A stretch of DNA of 12,780 bases from an uncultured Acidimicrobiales bacterium. Its GTDB lineage: Bacteria > Actinomycetota > Acidimicrobiia > Acidimicrobiales > Aldehydirespiratoraceae. How positions within the stretch are numbered: the stretch's first letter is position 1; every line of letters starts with the position of its first letter. The notes beneath the pieces are model-generated. The model was not told where the DNA came from and made no database searches. It saw only the letters and a program-made list of their open reading frames with translations. The position numbers were made by a program, and so were the translations under genes. The stretch covers positions 1 to 12,780 of the forward strand of contig CALKOE010000261.1 of the NCBI GenBank assembly GCA_938091985.1, given 5' to 3'. Below, one piece after another: positions 1-6,633 of the stretch.

Positions 1-192
1 CGTCTCGTCGAAGATCCGCTGTCGGAGAAGCTCCTCTACAAGGAGTTCCGCGCCGGTGAGATCATCATCGTCGACGTCGAGCCTGATCCCGAGAGCGATG
101 GCGAGCTGATGGTTGTCTTCCGGGCAATCGAAGGCTTCGAGCCGCCGGAACCGGAGTTGGCTGATGCCGTCGAGGGTGGCGACACCTTCTAG
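1..192 (+). CDS. clpC: ATP-dependent Clp protease ATPase subunit ClpC, C-terminal fragment
   Basis: Frame 1 is open from the first base to a TAG at 190-192 and gives 63 residues. They begin RLVEDPLSEKLLYKEFRAGE and end in an acidic tail finishing GGDTF. The segment with DPLSEKLL...FRAGE is the characteristic C-terminal small subdomain of the second AAA+ module of ClpB/ClpC unfoldases, here the ClpC type of Gram-positive and actinobacterial lineages. ClpC unfolds substrates and feeds them to the ClpP peptidase in the cytoplasm. Only the end of the gene is in the window, so the N-domain, both Walker motifs and the ClpP-binding loop cannot be checked. The next gene starts 62 bases downstream with its own apparent promoter. 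Confidence 0.85.
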   Translation, partial: RLVEDPLSEKLLYKEFRAGEIIIVDVEPDPESDGELMVVFRAIEGFEPPEPELADAVEGGDTF

Positions 193-241
193 CTCGTCAC
201 GTCGGCGTGGGGCCTGGCCACCGCGTCCGTGTTCTGGCGTC

Positions 242-247
242 TAGCGT
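242..247 (+). promoter_or_regulatory. putative -10 element (TAGCGT) of the lipoprotein-HAD gene
   Basis: TAGCGT fits the actinobacterial -10 pattern TAnnnT and ends 7 nt before the ATG at 255. That spacing would place the transcription start at or beside the start codon. No convincing -35 is seen and there is no Shine-Dalgarno sequence, as expected for a leaderless mRNA. The same hexamer occurs before otsA. Confidence 0.45.
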
Positions 248-254
248 CATCGCA

Positions 255-1739
255 ATGCGCCGGGTCCGACTGCTGTTTCTGGGAGTTCTGCTTCTCCTCG
301 TCCTCAGCGCGTGCCGAGTCGACACCACCGTCGACATTCTCGTCAAGGACGACGGTTCAGGTGTTGTCACGGTCACCGTGGTGGCCGACGCTGCGGCGGT
401 CGATGCCCTCCCCGACGCGCCCGACGGGCTTCAGTTCGATGACCTGATCGACGCGGGTTGGACCCTCGACGGCCCCGACATCGATGCCTCCGGGGCGATG
501 ACGGTCTCCGCCGCCAAGCCGTTCGTCAACGCGGATGATCTTCCTAGCGTGCTGGCCGAGATCGCGGGCGACGGCGTGGTCTTCGACGATGTCGTGCTGG
601 AGAAGACCCACTCGTTCGACCGCATCGGGCTCGCTCCGGCCAAGACCGAATACCAGCTGAGTGGCACTTTCAACCCCGACCCCGATCCGGCTGCGTTCGG
701 CGACAGCGACCTGCCCGATGCGATCAGCATCTCGTCGCGCGCCGCGGAGCTTGACGAGCAGCGCAACACCACCACCAACGAGGGCGACGATCGCCTGATC
801 ATCCGGGTCAGGCTGCCCGACTCGGAATCGTCCGACACGGGTGAGCTCACCGGCGAGGCCGTCAGGTACGAAGCGCTCTACGGCGACACAGCGCTGATCC
901 AGCTCGATGCCCGGTCCTCGACCGACGACATCTTGCCGCGGGTGTGGGCGATCGTTGCGCTCCTCGCGTTCCTGCTCTTCCTTGCGGTTCTTCTCGGTCG
1001 TCTCTCCGGGTTCTTGCTCGCCAAGTGGCGCACGCCCAAGGGCCGTCGGCGTCGTGATGTGCGCCGCCGCCAGCAAAACGCCGCAACCAGGGCCGAAGAG
1101 GCCAACCGGCCGCGGCGACGCATGTTGCGGCTGTTGATCATCGATGTCCACGGTGTGCTGGTTCGCCCGACCGACCCGCTCGAGGGGTTGCTGCTCCCTC
1201 TCATCACCGCCGAGCATCCCGACGTCGACGCCGATCGCGTCCGTGAACTTCATCGAAAGCTGGTGCTCGGCCGAGTGTCGGTCGAAGAGTTCTGGGCCGA
1301 GGTGGGCCTCGGTCCGGTTGCCGAGGACATCGAGACGAAGTATCTGTCGTCGTTTCGGCTCGTGCCCGGACTGCACCCGTTCCTCGATCGAATGGCAGCG
1401 AGCCGTCTGCCCGTGGCCGCGGTCGGCAATCAGCCTCGGGTCTGGGGTGATCGGCTGCGCCGTATGGCCTCGCTCGACGATGCGATCGGCTCATGGATGG
1501 TCAGTGGCGACGTGGGTTCGGCGCTGCCCGAGCCGGCGCTGTTCGAAGCGACCCGACGAACGATGTCGGTCGACCTCTTCGACTGCTTCTACCTCTCGAA
1601 CCTGCCCGAACACCTCGACGCGGCGAAGGAGCTGGGGATGGCGACAGGCCTTTTCGTCGCCGGCAACGAGGCCGCCCCGGAAACCGAACACACCGTGGTT
1701 CGGGGCTTCGAAGACCTCCTGCGCAGTCGCTCCAACTGA
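255..1739 (+). CDS. LppM-like lipoprotein fused through a TM helix to a degenerate HAD-like domain
   Basis: This 494-residue protein starts at ATG 255. A GTG at 207 would bury the signal peptide. Residues 1-20 form a lipoprotein signal ending in the lipobox LSAC, with Cys20 as the lipidation site. Residues 20 to about 215 (RVDTTVDILVKDDGSG...) resemble the extracytoplasmic LppM/DUF3153-type domain. A strong TM helix spans about 230-258. It is followed by a very basic stretch (about 258-290, many Arg) that predicts cytoplasmic localisation under the positive-inside rule. Residues 290-494 have the HAD hydrolase layout. However, motif I is DVHGVL (Asp297 kept, the second Asp is His299), the motif II Ser/Thr position is Gly391, the motif III Lys position is Leu424 (GSALPEPALF), and motif IV is LSNLPEHLD instead of GDxxxxD. 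The domain is therefore probably non-catalytic. Fold assignments are by eye. The function is unknown, perhaps envelope-to-cytoplasm signalling or scaffolding. Confidence 0.75.
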   Translation: MRRVRLLFLGVLLLLVLSACRVDTTVDILVKDDGSGVVTVTVVADAAAVDALPDAPDGLQFDDLIDAGWTLDGPDIDASGAMTVSAAKPFVNADDLPSVLAEIAGDGVVFDDVVLEKTHSFDRIGLAPAKTEYQLSGTFNPDPDPAAFGDSDLPDAISISSRAAELDEQRNTTTNEGDDRLIIRVRLPDSESSDTGELTGEAVRYEALYGDTALIQLDARSSTDDILPRVWAIVALLAFLLFLAVLLGRLSGFLLAKWRTPKGRRRRDVRRRQQNAATRAEEANRPRRRMLRLLIIDVHGVLVRPTDPLEGLLLPLITAEHPDVDADRVRELHRKLVLGRVSVEEFWAEVGLGPVAEDIETKYLSSFRLVPGLHPFLDRMAASRLPVAAVGNQPRVWGDRLRRMASLDDAIGSWMVSGDVGSALPEPALFEATRRTMSVDLFDCFYLSNLPEHLDAAKELGMATGLFVAGNEAAPETEHTVVRGFEDLLRSRSN

Positions 1740-1768
1740 CGTCGCCCTCGGCTGTCACACCGGCCCTC

Positions 1769-1774
1769 TAGGGT
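1769..1774 (+). promoter_or_regulatory. putative -10 element (TAGGGT) of radA
   Basis: TAGGGT ends exactly 6 nt before the radA ATG at 1781, in a 41-bp gap after the previous stop. No -35 and no ribosome binding site are visible, so a leaderless transcript starting at the ATG is the simplest reading. Confidence 0.5.
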
Positions 1775-1780
1775 GCCCCC

Positions 1781-3136
1781 ATGGCACGAACTCGAACAGT
1801 GCATCGTTGCACCGCATGCGGCTCCGCGGCCCCCAAATGGGCCGGACGATGTGATGGCTGCGGTGAATGGAACACGCTGGTCGAGGAGCTCGACGTGCGC
1901 GATTCTCCCGTCGTGGTCGCCAGCTCCACGAGCGTGGCCCGACCGATCGCCGACGTCGCTGATGAGTCCACGCTGATCCGTTCGACGGGCCTCGTCGAAG
2001 TCGACCGCGTCCTCGGTGGCGGCCTTGTTCCCGGATCTGTCACGTTGGTCGGCGGTGAGCCGGGAATCGGCAAGTCCACCCTCATGCTGCAACTCGCGGG
2101 CGCCGTCGCCGAGGTCGGGCAGAAGGCGCTCTACGTGTCGGGCGAAGAATCGGCCTCTCAGGTGCGAGGTCGAGCCGACCGTCTGGGAGCGCTCCACGAC
2201 GAGCTCTGGCTGGTCGCCGAAACCGTGCTGCCCCACATCCTTGCCCACCTCGATGCAGTCGATCCCGAAGTCGTCGTGATCGACTCGGTGCAGACGCTCC
2301 TGAACCCCGAGATGACCTCCGCGCCTGGGTCGGTCGCCCAGGTTCGTGAATGTGCCCACGTGCTCGTCCAAGAGGCGAAGCGTCGGGGCATCGCGTTGTT
2401 GCTCGTCGGTCACGTCACCAAGGAGGGCACACTCGCCGGCCCCCGGGTGCTCGAGCACGTCGTCGACACCGTCCTCGAGTTCGATGGCGACCGACAGCAC
2501 GGTCTTCGTCTGTTGCGGGCCTCAAAGCATCGTTTCGGCCCCACTTCTGAGGTGGGCCTTCTCCAGATGGACGAGATGGGACTCGCCCCGGTTGATGATC
2601 CGAGCGGCCTCTTTCTCGCCGACCGGGTCACGGGTGTCTCAGGGTCAGCGGTCGTCCCCACGGTCGATGGCAATCGGCCACTCCTTGTCGAAGTGCAGGC
2701 CTTGGTTGCGCCGTCGCAGCTCGCCACGCCCCGTCGCAGTGCCCAAGGGCTCGACCAAGGCCGTCTCGCCATGCTGCTGGCCGTGCTCGAACGCCGCGTC
2801 GGCCTACCGGTGTCGAACGCCGAGGTCTACGCACTGGCGGTCGGTGGCGCCCGCATTCTCGACCCCGGGGCCGATGCCGGACTCGCGCTGGCTGTTGCGT
2901 CGTCGCTCACCGGTCACCCATTGGCCGATGATCTCGTGGTCGTCGGCGAGGTCGGACTCGGTGGCGAGTTGCGCCACGTCAGCCACATCAACCGCCGGCT
3001 CAGCGAGGCCGCGCGCATGGGCTTTCGTCGCGCCATCGTTCCGCACGCAACCGGAGAGGCCCCCGACGGTCTCAGCATCTTGCGCGCCCCCACGCTGGCG
3101 GCTGCGGTGCAGCTGGCCGACGTCGGGCCCTCGTAG
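1781..3136 (+). CDS. radA: DNA repair/recombination protein RadA (Sms)
   Basis: This 451-residue protein has the usual RadA length (about 450-460). The N-terminal C4 zinc finger has Cys10, Cys13, Cys24 and Cys27. A RecA-like ATPase core follows, with Walker A GEPGIGKST at 92-100 and Walker B VVVIDSVQ at about 164-171. The C-terminal Lon-protease-like domain covers about 275-451 (GGARILDPGADAGLALAVAS). In known family members RadA is a hexameric helicase that drives branch migration in recombination and fork repair, working with RecA. The diagnostic RadA motif KNRFG reads KHRFG here (249-253): the Lys and Arg are kept but Asn is replaced by His. In many Gram-positives disA follows radA. Here the next gene is a dienelactone-hydrolase-family protein. 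Identification is secure. Confidence 0.97.
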   Translation: MARTRTVHRCTACGSAAPKWAGRCDGCGEWNTLVEELDVRDSPVVVASSTSVARPIADVADESTLIRSTGLVEVDRVLGGGLVPGSVTLVGGEPGIGKSTLMLQLAGAVAEVGQKALYVSGEESASQVRGRADRLGALHDELWLVAETVLPHILAHLDAVDPEVVVIDSVQTLLNPEMTSAPGSVAQVRECAHVLVQEAKRRGIALLLVGHVTKEGTLAGPRVLEHVVDTVLEFDGDRQHGLRLLRASKHRFGPTSEVGLLQMDEMGLAPVDDPSGLFLADRVTGVSGSAVVPTVDGNRPLLVEVQALVAPSQLATPRRSAQGLDQGRLAMLLAVLERRVGLPVSNAEVYALAVGGARILDPGADAGLALAVASSLTGHPLADDLVVVGEVGLGGELRHVSHINRRLSEAARMGFRRAIVPHATGEAPDGLSILRAPTLAAAVQLADVGPS

Positions 3137-3148
3137 CCCTGCCCGCTA

Positions 3149-3166
3149 GCGCATGCGAAGATGCGC
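3149..3166. repeat. inverted repeat between radA and the hydrolase gene
   Basis: GCGCAT (3149-3154) and ATGCGC (3161-3166) form a perfect 6-bp stem with a 6-nt loop, placed 12-20 bases after the radA stop and two bases before the ATG at 3169. There is no T-tract, so an intrinsic terminator is not well supported. It may be a weak terminator, a translation-modulating hairpin or chance. Confidence 0.3.
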
Positions 3167-3168
3167 CG

Positions 3169-3816
3169 ATGCGCATCACGCTTCCTTCCGGCACCGCGGC
3201 TGAGTCCGCAGGCGAATCGACAGAACGCGGGCTCGTCGTCGTGCCCGACATCATGGGCCTGCGGCCGCTTTTCGACGACATGGTCGCTCGCTTGGCCGAG
3301 CAATGGCAGTGCCGGGTGGTCGCTCCCGACCTCTACGCGGGCCAGACCGACCTCGATCTTCAGGGTCGCTTCGGTGCCGCATCGGGGTTGCGCGACGACG
3401 ACGTGCTCGGCGACATGATCGCCGCCGCCGATGCCACCGGGGCGGCGAGGGTCGGTGCCATCGGCTTCTGTATGGGCGGCATGTATGTCAACAAGGCCGT
3501 GTCAACGCAACGGTTCGACCGGCTGGCCTCGTTCTACGGAATGGTCCACGTGCCCGAGGGTTGGATCGGCGAGGGCCAGGGCGAGCCGCTCGCCCACATC
3601 GCCCGGGGCAACGCGGCGAGCCTGTTGGCCGTGGTGGGCACGGCCGACCCCTACACCCTGCCTGATGAGCTGACTGACCTGACCGACGCCGGCGTCACTG
3701 TCGCCGCCTACGAAGGCGCAGACCATGGCTTTGTTCACGACCCGGATCGTCCTGCTCACCGGGCGGAGGATGCCGCCGATGCGTGGGGTCGGGTCAGCGA
3801 CTGGCTCTGGGGCTAG
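3169..3816 (+). CDS. dienelactone hydrolase family protein (alpha/beta hydrolase)
   Basis: This 215-residue protein has the alpha/beta-hydrolase fold of the dienelactone hydrolase family (PF01738). The nucleophile elbow is GFCMGG with Cys101. Asp160 lies in GTADPYT and His186 in GADHGFVH, completing the Cys-Asp-His triad typical of this family rather than a Ser triad. The loop that carries the activating Glu in classical enzymes (QEIFG) reads PDIMG here, so Glu is replaced by Asp27. The true substrate is unknown. Nothing nearby suggests chloroaromatic degradation, so a housekeeping ester or lactone hydrolase is more likely. The start at ATG 3169 fits the family N-terminus. The gene ends at 3816, directly abutting the stop of the convergent regulator. 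Confidence 0.88.
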   Translation: MRITLPSGTAAESAGESTERGLVVVPDIMGLRPLFDDMVARLAEQWQCRVVAPDLYAGQTDLDLQGRFGAASGLRDDDVLGDMIAAADATGAARVGAIGFCMGGMYVNKAVSTQRFDRLASFYGMVHVPEGWIGEGQGEPLAHIARGNAASLLAVVGTADPYTLPDELTDLTDAGVTVAAYEGADHGFVHDPDRPAHRAEDAADAWGRVSDWLWG

Positions 3817-4476
3817 TCAGCGCGAGCGGATCGAGAGCTGTTCGCGGTTGGTGATCACGTAGCGGCGATCGCCCTGATCCAACCAGCCGAGCTTCACGAA
3901 CGAGGCGATTGCCTTGTTCACGCGCTCGCGACTGGCGCCGACCATGCCGGCCAACTCTTCCTGTGTGATCGGCAGGATGAACTCATCACTGTCGCCGGCA
4001 AGTTCGAGGAGGCGCTTGGCGGTGCGCCCGGTGACATCGAGAAACACGCTGTCGGCCAGGGTCTCGTCCATCGAGCGCAGGCGCTTGGCCAACAGCTTCA
4101 CGACGTTCCACAGTTCGGCCGGTTGGCTCTCGTAGAGGGCGCGCACCGGCGCGTAGGGGATCGCAATGACCGCAGACGGTTCGAGTGCACGCGCCTCCGC
4201 AGATCGGCCGAGGCCATCGAACAGCGGCATCTCGCCGAAGAGGTCGCCGGCCTCCATCAAGGCGACGACCGACTCGCGGCCGTCGATCGACTTGTTGGCG
4301 ATCGCGATGCGTCCCGAGGTGACGATGTAGATCTGGTCGGGCTCCTCGCCCTCGGTGAAAAGCACGTCGCCACGCCGGAGGCTGCGTTCGGTGGCTGCGT
4401 CGGCGATTGTGGTGAGGTGATCCTCGGCGACGTCGGCGAAGAGCAGCGTGGCTCGAAGTGTGCTGGTGTCAGGCAT
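3817..4476 (-). CDS. Crp/Fnr-family transcriptional regulator (actinobacterial Crp/GlxR type)
   Basis: The 219-residue protein starts at the ATG complementary to 4474-4476. An N-terminal cyclic-nucleotide-binding beta-roll (about 8-125) contains EGEEPDQIYIVTSGRIAI and the phosphate-binding cassette FGEMPLFDGLGRSAEA with Arg91-Ser92, as in cAMP-binding Crp proteins. A long dimerisation helix (about 118-140) leads to a winged HTH with TQEELAGMVGASRERVNKAI. The recognition helix SRERVNK closely matches mycobacterial Crp (SRETVNK). It is probably a global regulator responding to cAMP or a related nucleotide, but ligand identity cannot be read from sequence alone. It is divergent from ispD with a 54-bp gap that holds a 12-bp inverted repeat, so it may control itself or the isoprenoid operon. 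Confidence 0.92.
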   Translation of the reverse strand: MPDTSTLRATLLFADVAEDHLTTIADAATERSLRRGDVLFTEGEEPDQIYIVTSGRIAIANKSIDGRESVVALMEAGDLFGEMPLFDGLGRSAEARALEPSAVIAIPYAPVRALYESQPAELWNVVKLLAKRLRSMDETLADSVFLDVTGRTAKRLLELAGDSDEFILPITQEELAGMVGASRERVNKAIASFVKLGWLDQGDRRYVITNREQLSIRSR

Positions 4477-4487
4477 GGGCGAGCACC

Positions 4488-4493
4488 ACACTA
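4488..4493 (-). promoter_or_regulatory. putative -10 element of the Crp-family gene
   Basis: Read on the minus strand this is TAGTGT, 11 nt before the ATG at 4476. It fits TAnnnT and matches the TAGnnT hexamers before other genes in the window, but the longer spacing would give a short leader of about 4-5 nt. Confidence 0.35.
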
Positions 4494-4497
4494 GACA

Positions 4498-4509
4498 GGT
4501 GACCTCACC
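4498..4509. promoter_or_regulatory. candidate operator: inverted repeat GGTGA-CC-TCACC
   Basis: This is a perfect 5-bp inverted repeat with a 2-bp centre in the 54-bp region between the divergent Crp-family gene and ispD. The arms resemble Crp half-sites (GTGA/TCAC), but the spacing is 2 bp rather than the 6 bp of TGTGA-N6-TCACA. It lies just upstream of the regulator's putative -10, where a bound protein could affect either gene. The binding protein is unknown. Confidence 0.35.
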
Positions 4510-4530
4510 CCTTGCAGCCAAGCCGACCCA

Positions 4531-5199
4531 ATGAGTGACAACACGACCGGCACGGTCTGGACCATCGTGGTCGCCGCAGGCGCCGGCTCTCGCTTCGGTG
4601 CGCCGAAACAGTTCCTCGATCTCCTCGGTGTTCGGGTGGTCGATCGATCGATTGCGACGGCCGCTCGCCACAGTGACGGGATCGTCGTTGTCACTCCCAG
4701 CGAACCGATTGCCGGGATGGATCCGGTCACCGGTCCCGACGGCGTTGAGTTCCGCGCCGTCACCGGCGCGGGCTCGCGTACCGGGTCGGTTCGACGTGGT
4801 CTCGCTGCAGTGCCGGCTGATGCGGCTGTGGTCCTTGTGCACGATGCCGCCCGCCCACTCGCCACCGATGCGATCTACGAGGCGGTGCTTGCTGCCGTCC
4901 GCAACGGGGCAGATGCGGTCACCCCGGCGATCCCGATCGCTGACACACTGCGACGCCGCAGCGGGGGAGTGGTCGACCGCAACGACGTCGTCGCGGTGCA
5001 GACGCCCCAGGGATTCACTGCCGAGGCACTGCGTCGGGCCCACGCCGACGGCGAAGAAGCGACCGATGACGTGACCGTTGTGGAGAACGACGGTGGCACA
5101 GTGGTGGTCGTGGATGGCGACCGACGCAACCTCAAGATCACGACTCCGCTCGACTTGGATGTGGCAGCCATGTTCCTCGAAGGGGCCGGCGAGGCATGA
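4531..5199 (+). CDS. ispD: 2-C-methyl-D-erythritol 4-phosphate cytidylyltransferase
   Basis: This 222-residue protein is close to the usual IspD length. It has the nucleotide-binding N-terminus VAAGAGSRFGAPKQFL (Arg21 and Lys26 act on CTP phosphates), then VHDAARPL at 103-110, DRNDVVAVQTPQGF at 149-162 (Arg150 corresponds to the substrate-binding Arg of the VDR motif), TDDVTVVE at 178-185, and NLKITTPLDL at 200-209 (Lys202). It converts MEP and CTP to CDP-ME, the third step of the non-mevalonate isoprenoid pathway, in the cytosol. It is the first gene of an operon with ispF, and the reading frames overlap by four bases. Neither a clear -10 hexamer at the leaderless spacing nor a strong ribosome binding site is seen before the ATG at 4531. 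Confidence 0.96.
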   Translation: MSDNTTGTVWTIVVAAGAGSRFGAPKQFLDLLGVRVVDRSIATAARHSDGIVVVTPSEPIAGMDPVTGPDGVEFRAVTGAGSRTGSVRRGLAAVPADAAVVLVHDAARPLATDAIYEAVLAAVRNGADAVTPAIPIADTLRRRSGGVVDRNDVVAVQTPQGFTAEALRRAHADGEEATDDVTVVENDGGTVVVVDGDRRNLKITTPLDLDVAAMFLEGAGEA

Positions 5200-5681
5200 C
5201 CGACGACATTCCCTTCCGGGTGGGTCAGAGCTTCGATGTCCACGCTCGTTCCGATGATCCCGACCGCGTGCTCGTGCTCGGGGGCGTGTCGTTTCCCGGC
5301 GAACCAGGGTTGGCGGGTCACAGCGACGCCGATGTTGTCGCCCACGCGTGTATCGATGCGCTCCTCGGTGCCGCCGGACTCGGTGACATCGGGCAGATGT
5401 TCCCCGATACTGATCCAGCGCTCGAGGGCGCCGACAGCATCGATCTTCTCCGGCGTGCGGCGCTGGCGGTGAGGGATGCTGGTTGGCGGCCCGGCAACAT
5501 CGACTGCTCTGTGGTCCTCGACCGCCCCAAACTCGTCCCTGTAAAGGCACAAATGGAAAAGAACCTGACCGAAGCCGCCGGCGCGCCGGTGACCGTGACC
5601 GGTCGTCGCAGCGAAGGTGTCGGCGCGCTCGGGCGCGGCGAAGGAGTCGTGGCCTGGGCCGTGGCGCTGGTGGCCCGATGA
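5196..5681 (+). CDS. ispF: 2-C-methyl-D-erythritol 2,4-cyclodiphosphate synthase
   Basis: This 161-residue protein is the usual IspF length. The metal ligands are visible as FDVH (Asp14, His16) and GHSDADVVAH (His42, Asp44, His50), followed by GDIGQMFPDTDP at 63-74 and the C-terminal GRGEGVVAWAV. It converts CDP-ME 2-phosphate to MEcPP with release of CMP, as a homotrimer with active sites between subunits. The segment that is usually KATTTE in bacterial IspF reads TGRRSE (135-140), replacing most of the Thr run while keeping the Glu. The start ATG overlaps the ispD stop as ATGA, and GAAGGGG at 5179-5185 gives a good ribosome binding site. The end overlaps rlmB in the same way, so translational coupling is likely throughout. 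Confidence 0.96.
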   Translation: MTDDIPFRVGQSFDVHARSDDPDRVLVLGGVSFPGEPGLAGHSDADVVAHACIDALLGAAGLGDIGQMFPDTDPALEGADSIDLLRRAALAVRDAGWRPGNIDCSVVLDRPKLVPVKAQMEKNLTEAAGAPVTVTGRRSEGVGALGRGEGVVAWAVALVAR

Positions 5682-6625
5682 GCCCCGCGAAGAAGGGCCC
5701 GAAGAGCGGTCCACGCAGTCCCAAGTCGAGTGGGCGGGGCAAGGGCCAGCCGCGCAACGAACGCGCCCGGAGCGGTGGCAAGGGCGGACCCAAGGGTGGC
5801 CGCCGCGATGGTCAGCGGGGCACGACACCGATGCGCGACGGCGATTCCGCTGCTGCGAAGGGCGCCACGCTCGGAGGCGACCAGATCGAGGGTCGCCATG
5901 CTGTGCGTGAGCTCTTGCTCGCCGGTACCCGCCGCACGCGTGAGGTGGTGCTCGCCGGTGACCTCGATCCTGCTCCGATCCTCGACGAGATCATCGATCT
6001 CGCCGACGAGGCGAAGGTCAAGATCACCGAGATCGGCCGTGCCAAGTTCGAGTCGATGACCCGAACCGAAGGCAGCCAGGGAGTGATGGCACTTGCGGCG
6101 CCGCTGCGCCCCACGAACCTCGACACACTTCTCACGCCGGGCTTCGACGGCTCCAAGCCATTCTTGTTGCTCCTCGACGGCATTACCGACCCGGGCAATC
6201 TCGGCGCAGTTCTGCGAACCGCCGAATGCGCCGGCGTCAGCGGTGTCGTGTTGCCTCGCCATCGCGCGGCCCACATCACCCCGACCGTGGCGAAGGCCGC
6301 GGCCGGAGCGGTCGAACATCTCCCGATGGCCCTCGTGGCCGGCCTTCCGGCGGCAATGAAATCGTTGCGGGCGGCCGGCGTGTGGACGGTGGGGCTCGAT
6401 GCGGGCGGCGATCGTTCGATCCATGATCTTCCCGTGGCCGACGAGCCCGTGGCGCTGGTGCTCGGTGCCGAGGGGCCCGGCCTCTCGCGGCTCGTGCGCG
6501 AACGTTGCGACACGATCGCGTCCATTCCCCTGATCGGCGTGCTCGATTCGCTCAACGTGTCGGCCGCAGCGGCTGTTGCGTGCTTCGAAGTCGCGCGCCG
6601 GCGGGCGGAGTCGGCGTCGGCGTAG
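5678..6625 (+). CDS. rlmB: 23S rRNA (guanosine-2'-O-)-methyltransferase RlmB, TrmH/SpoU family
   Basis: This 315-residue SPOUT-fold enzyme starts at ATG 5678, overlapping the ispF stop by four bases. Residues 1 to about 65 are a Lys/Arg/Gly/Pro-rich, probably disordered extension. The SpoU substrate-binding domain follows (about 67-143, IEGRHAVRELLLAG). The catalytic trefoil-knot domain covers about 160-310 with motif 1 LDGITDPGNLGAVLRT (Asn174, Arg180), motif 2 LVLGAEGPGLS (Glu265) and motif 3 IPLIGVLDSLNVSAAA (SLNVS at 291-295). RlmB uses SAM to 2'-O-methylate G2251 (E. coli numbering) of the peptidyl-transferase P loop. The family assignment is secure. The exact target is inferred from the IEGRHAV domain. 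In mycobacteria cysS sits between ispF and this gene; it is absent here. Confidence 0.92.
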   Translation: MSPAKKGPKSGPRSPKSSGRGKGQPRNERARSGGKGGPKGGRRDGQRGTTPMRDGDSAAAKGATLGGDQIEGRHAVRELLLAGTRRTREVVLAGDLDPAPILDEIIDLADEAKVKITEIGRAKFESMTRTEGSQGVMALAAPLRPTNLDTLLTPGFDGSKPFLLLLDGITDPGNLGAVLRTAECAGVSGVVLPRHRAAHITPTVAKAAAGAVEHLPMALVAGLPAAMKSLRAAGVWTVGLDAGGDRSIHDLPVADEPVALVLGAEGPGLSRLVRERCDTIASIPLIGVLDSLNVSAAAAVACFEVARRRAESASA

Positions 6626-6633
6626 GTCGGCCT

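Noticed and set aside
4498..4509. A canonical Crp binding site
   Set aside because: The half-sites are separated by 2 bp, not 6, so it does not fit TGTGA-N6-TCACA. Kept only as an unassigned inverted repeat.
3817..5793. A long minus-strand open frame running through ispD and ispF into the Crp-family gene
   Set aside because: Only its last 219 codons match a protein family. The upstream part is antisense to the clearly real ispD and ispF and is low-complexity Arg/Pro/Gly-rich, typical of GC-rich shadow frames.
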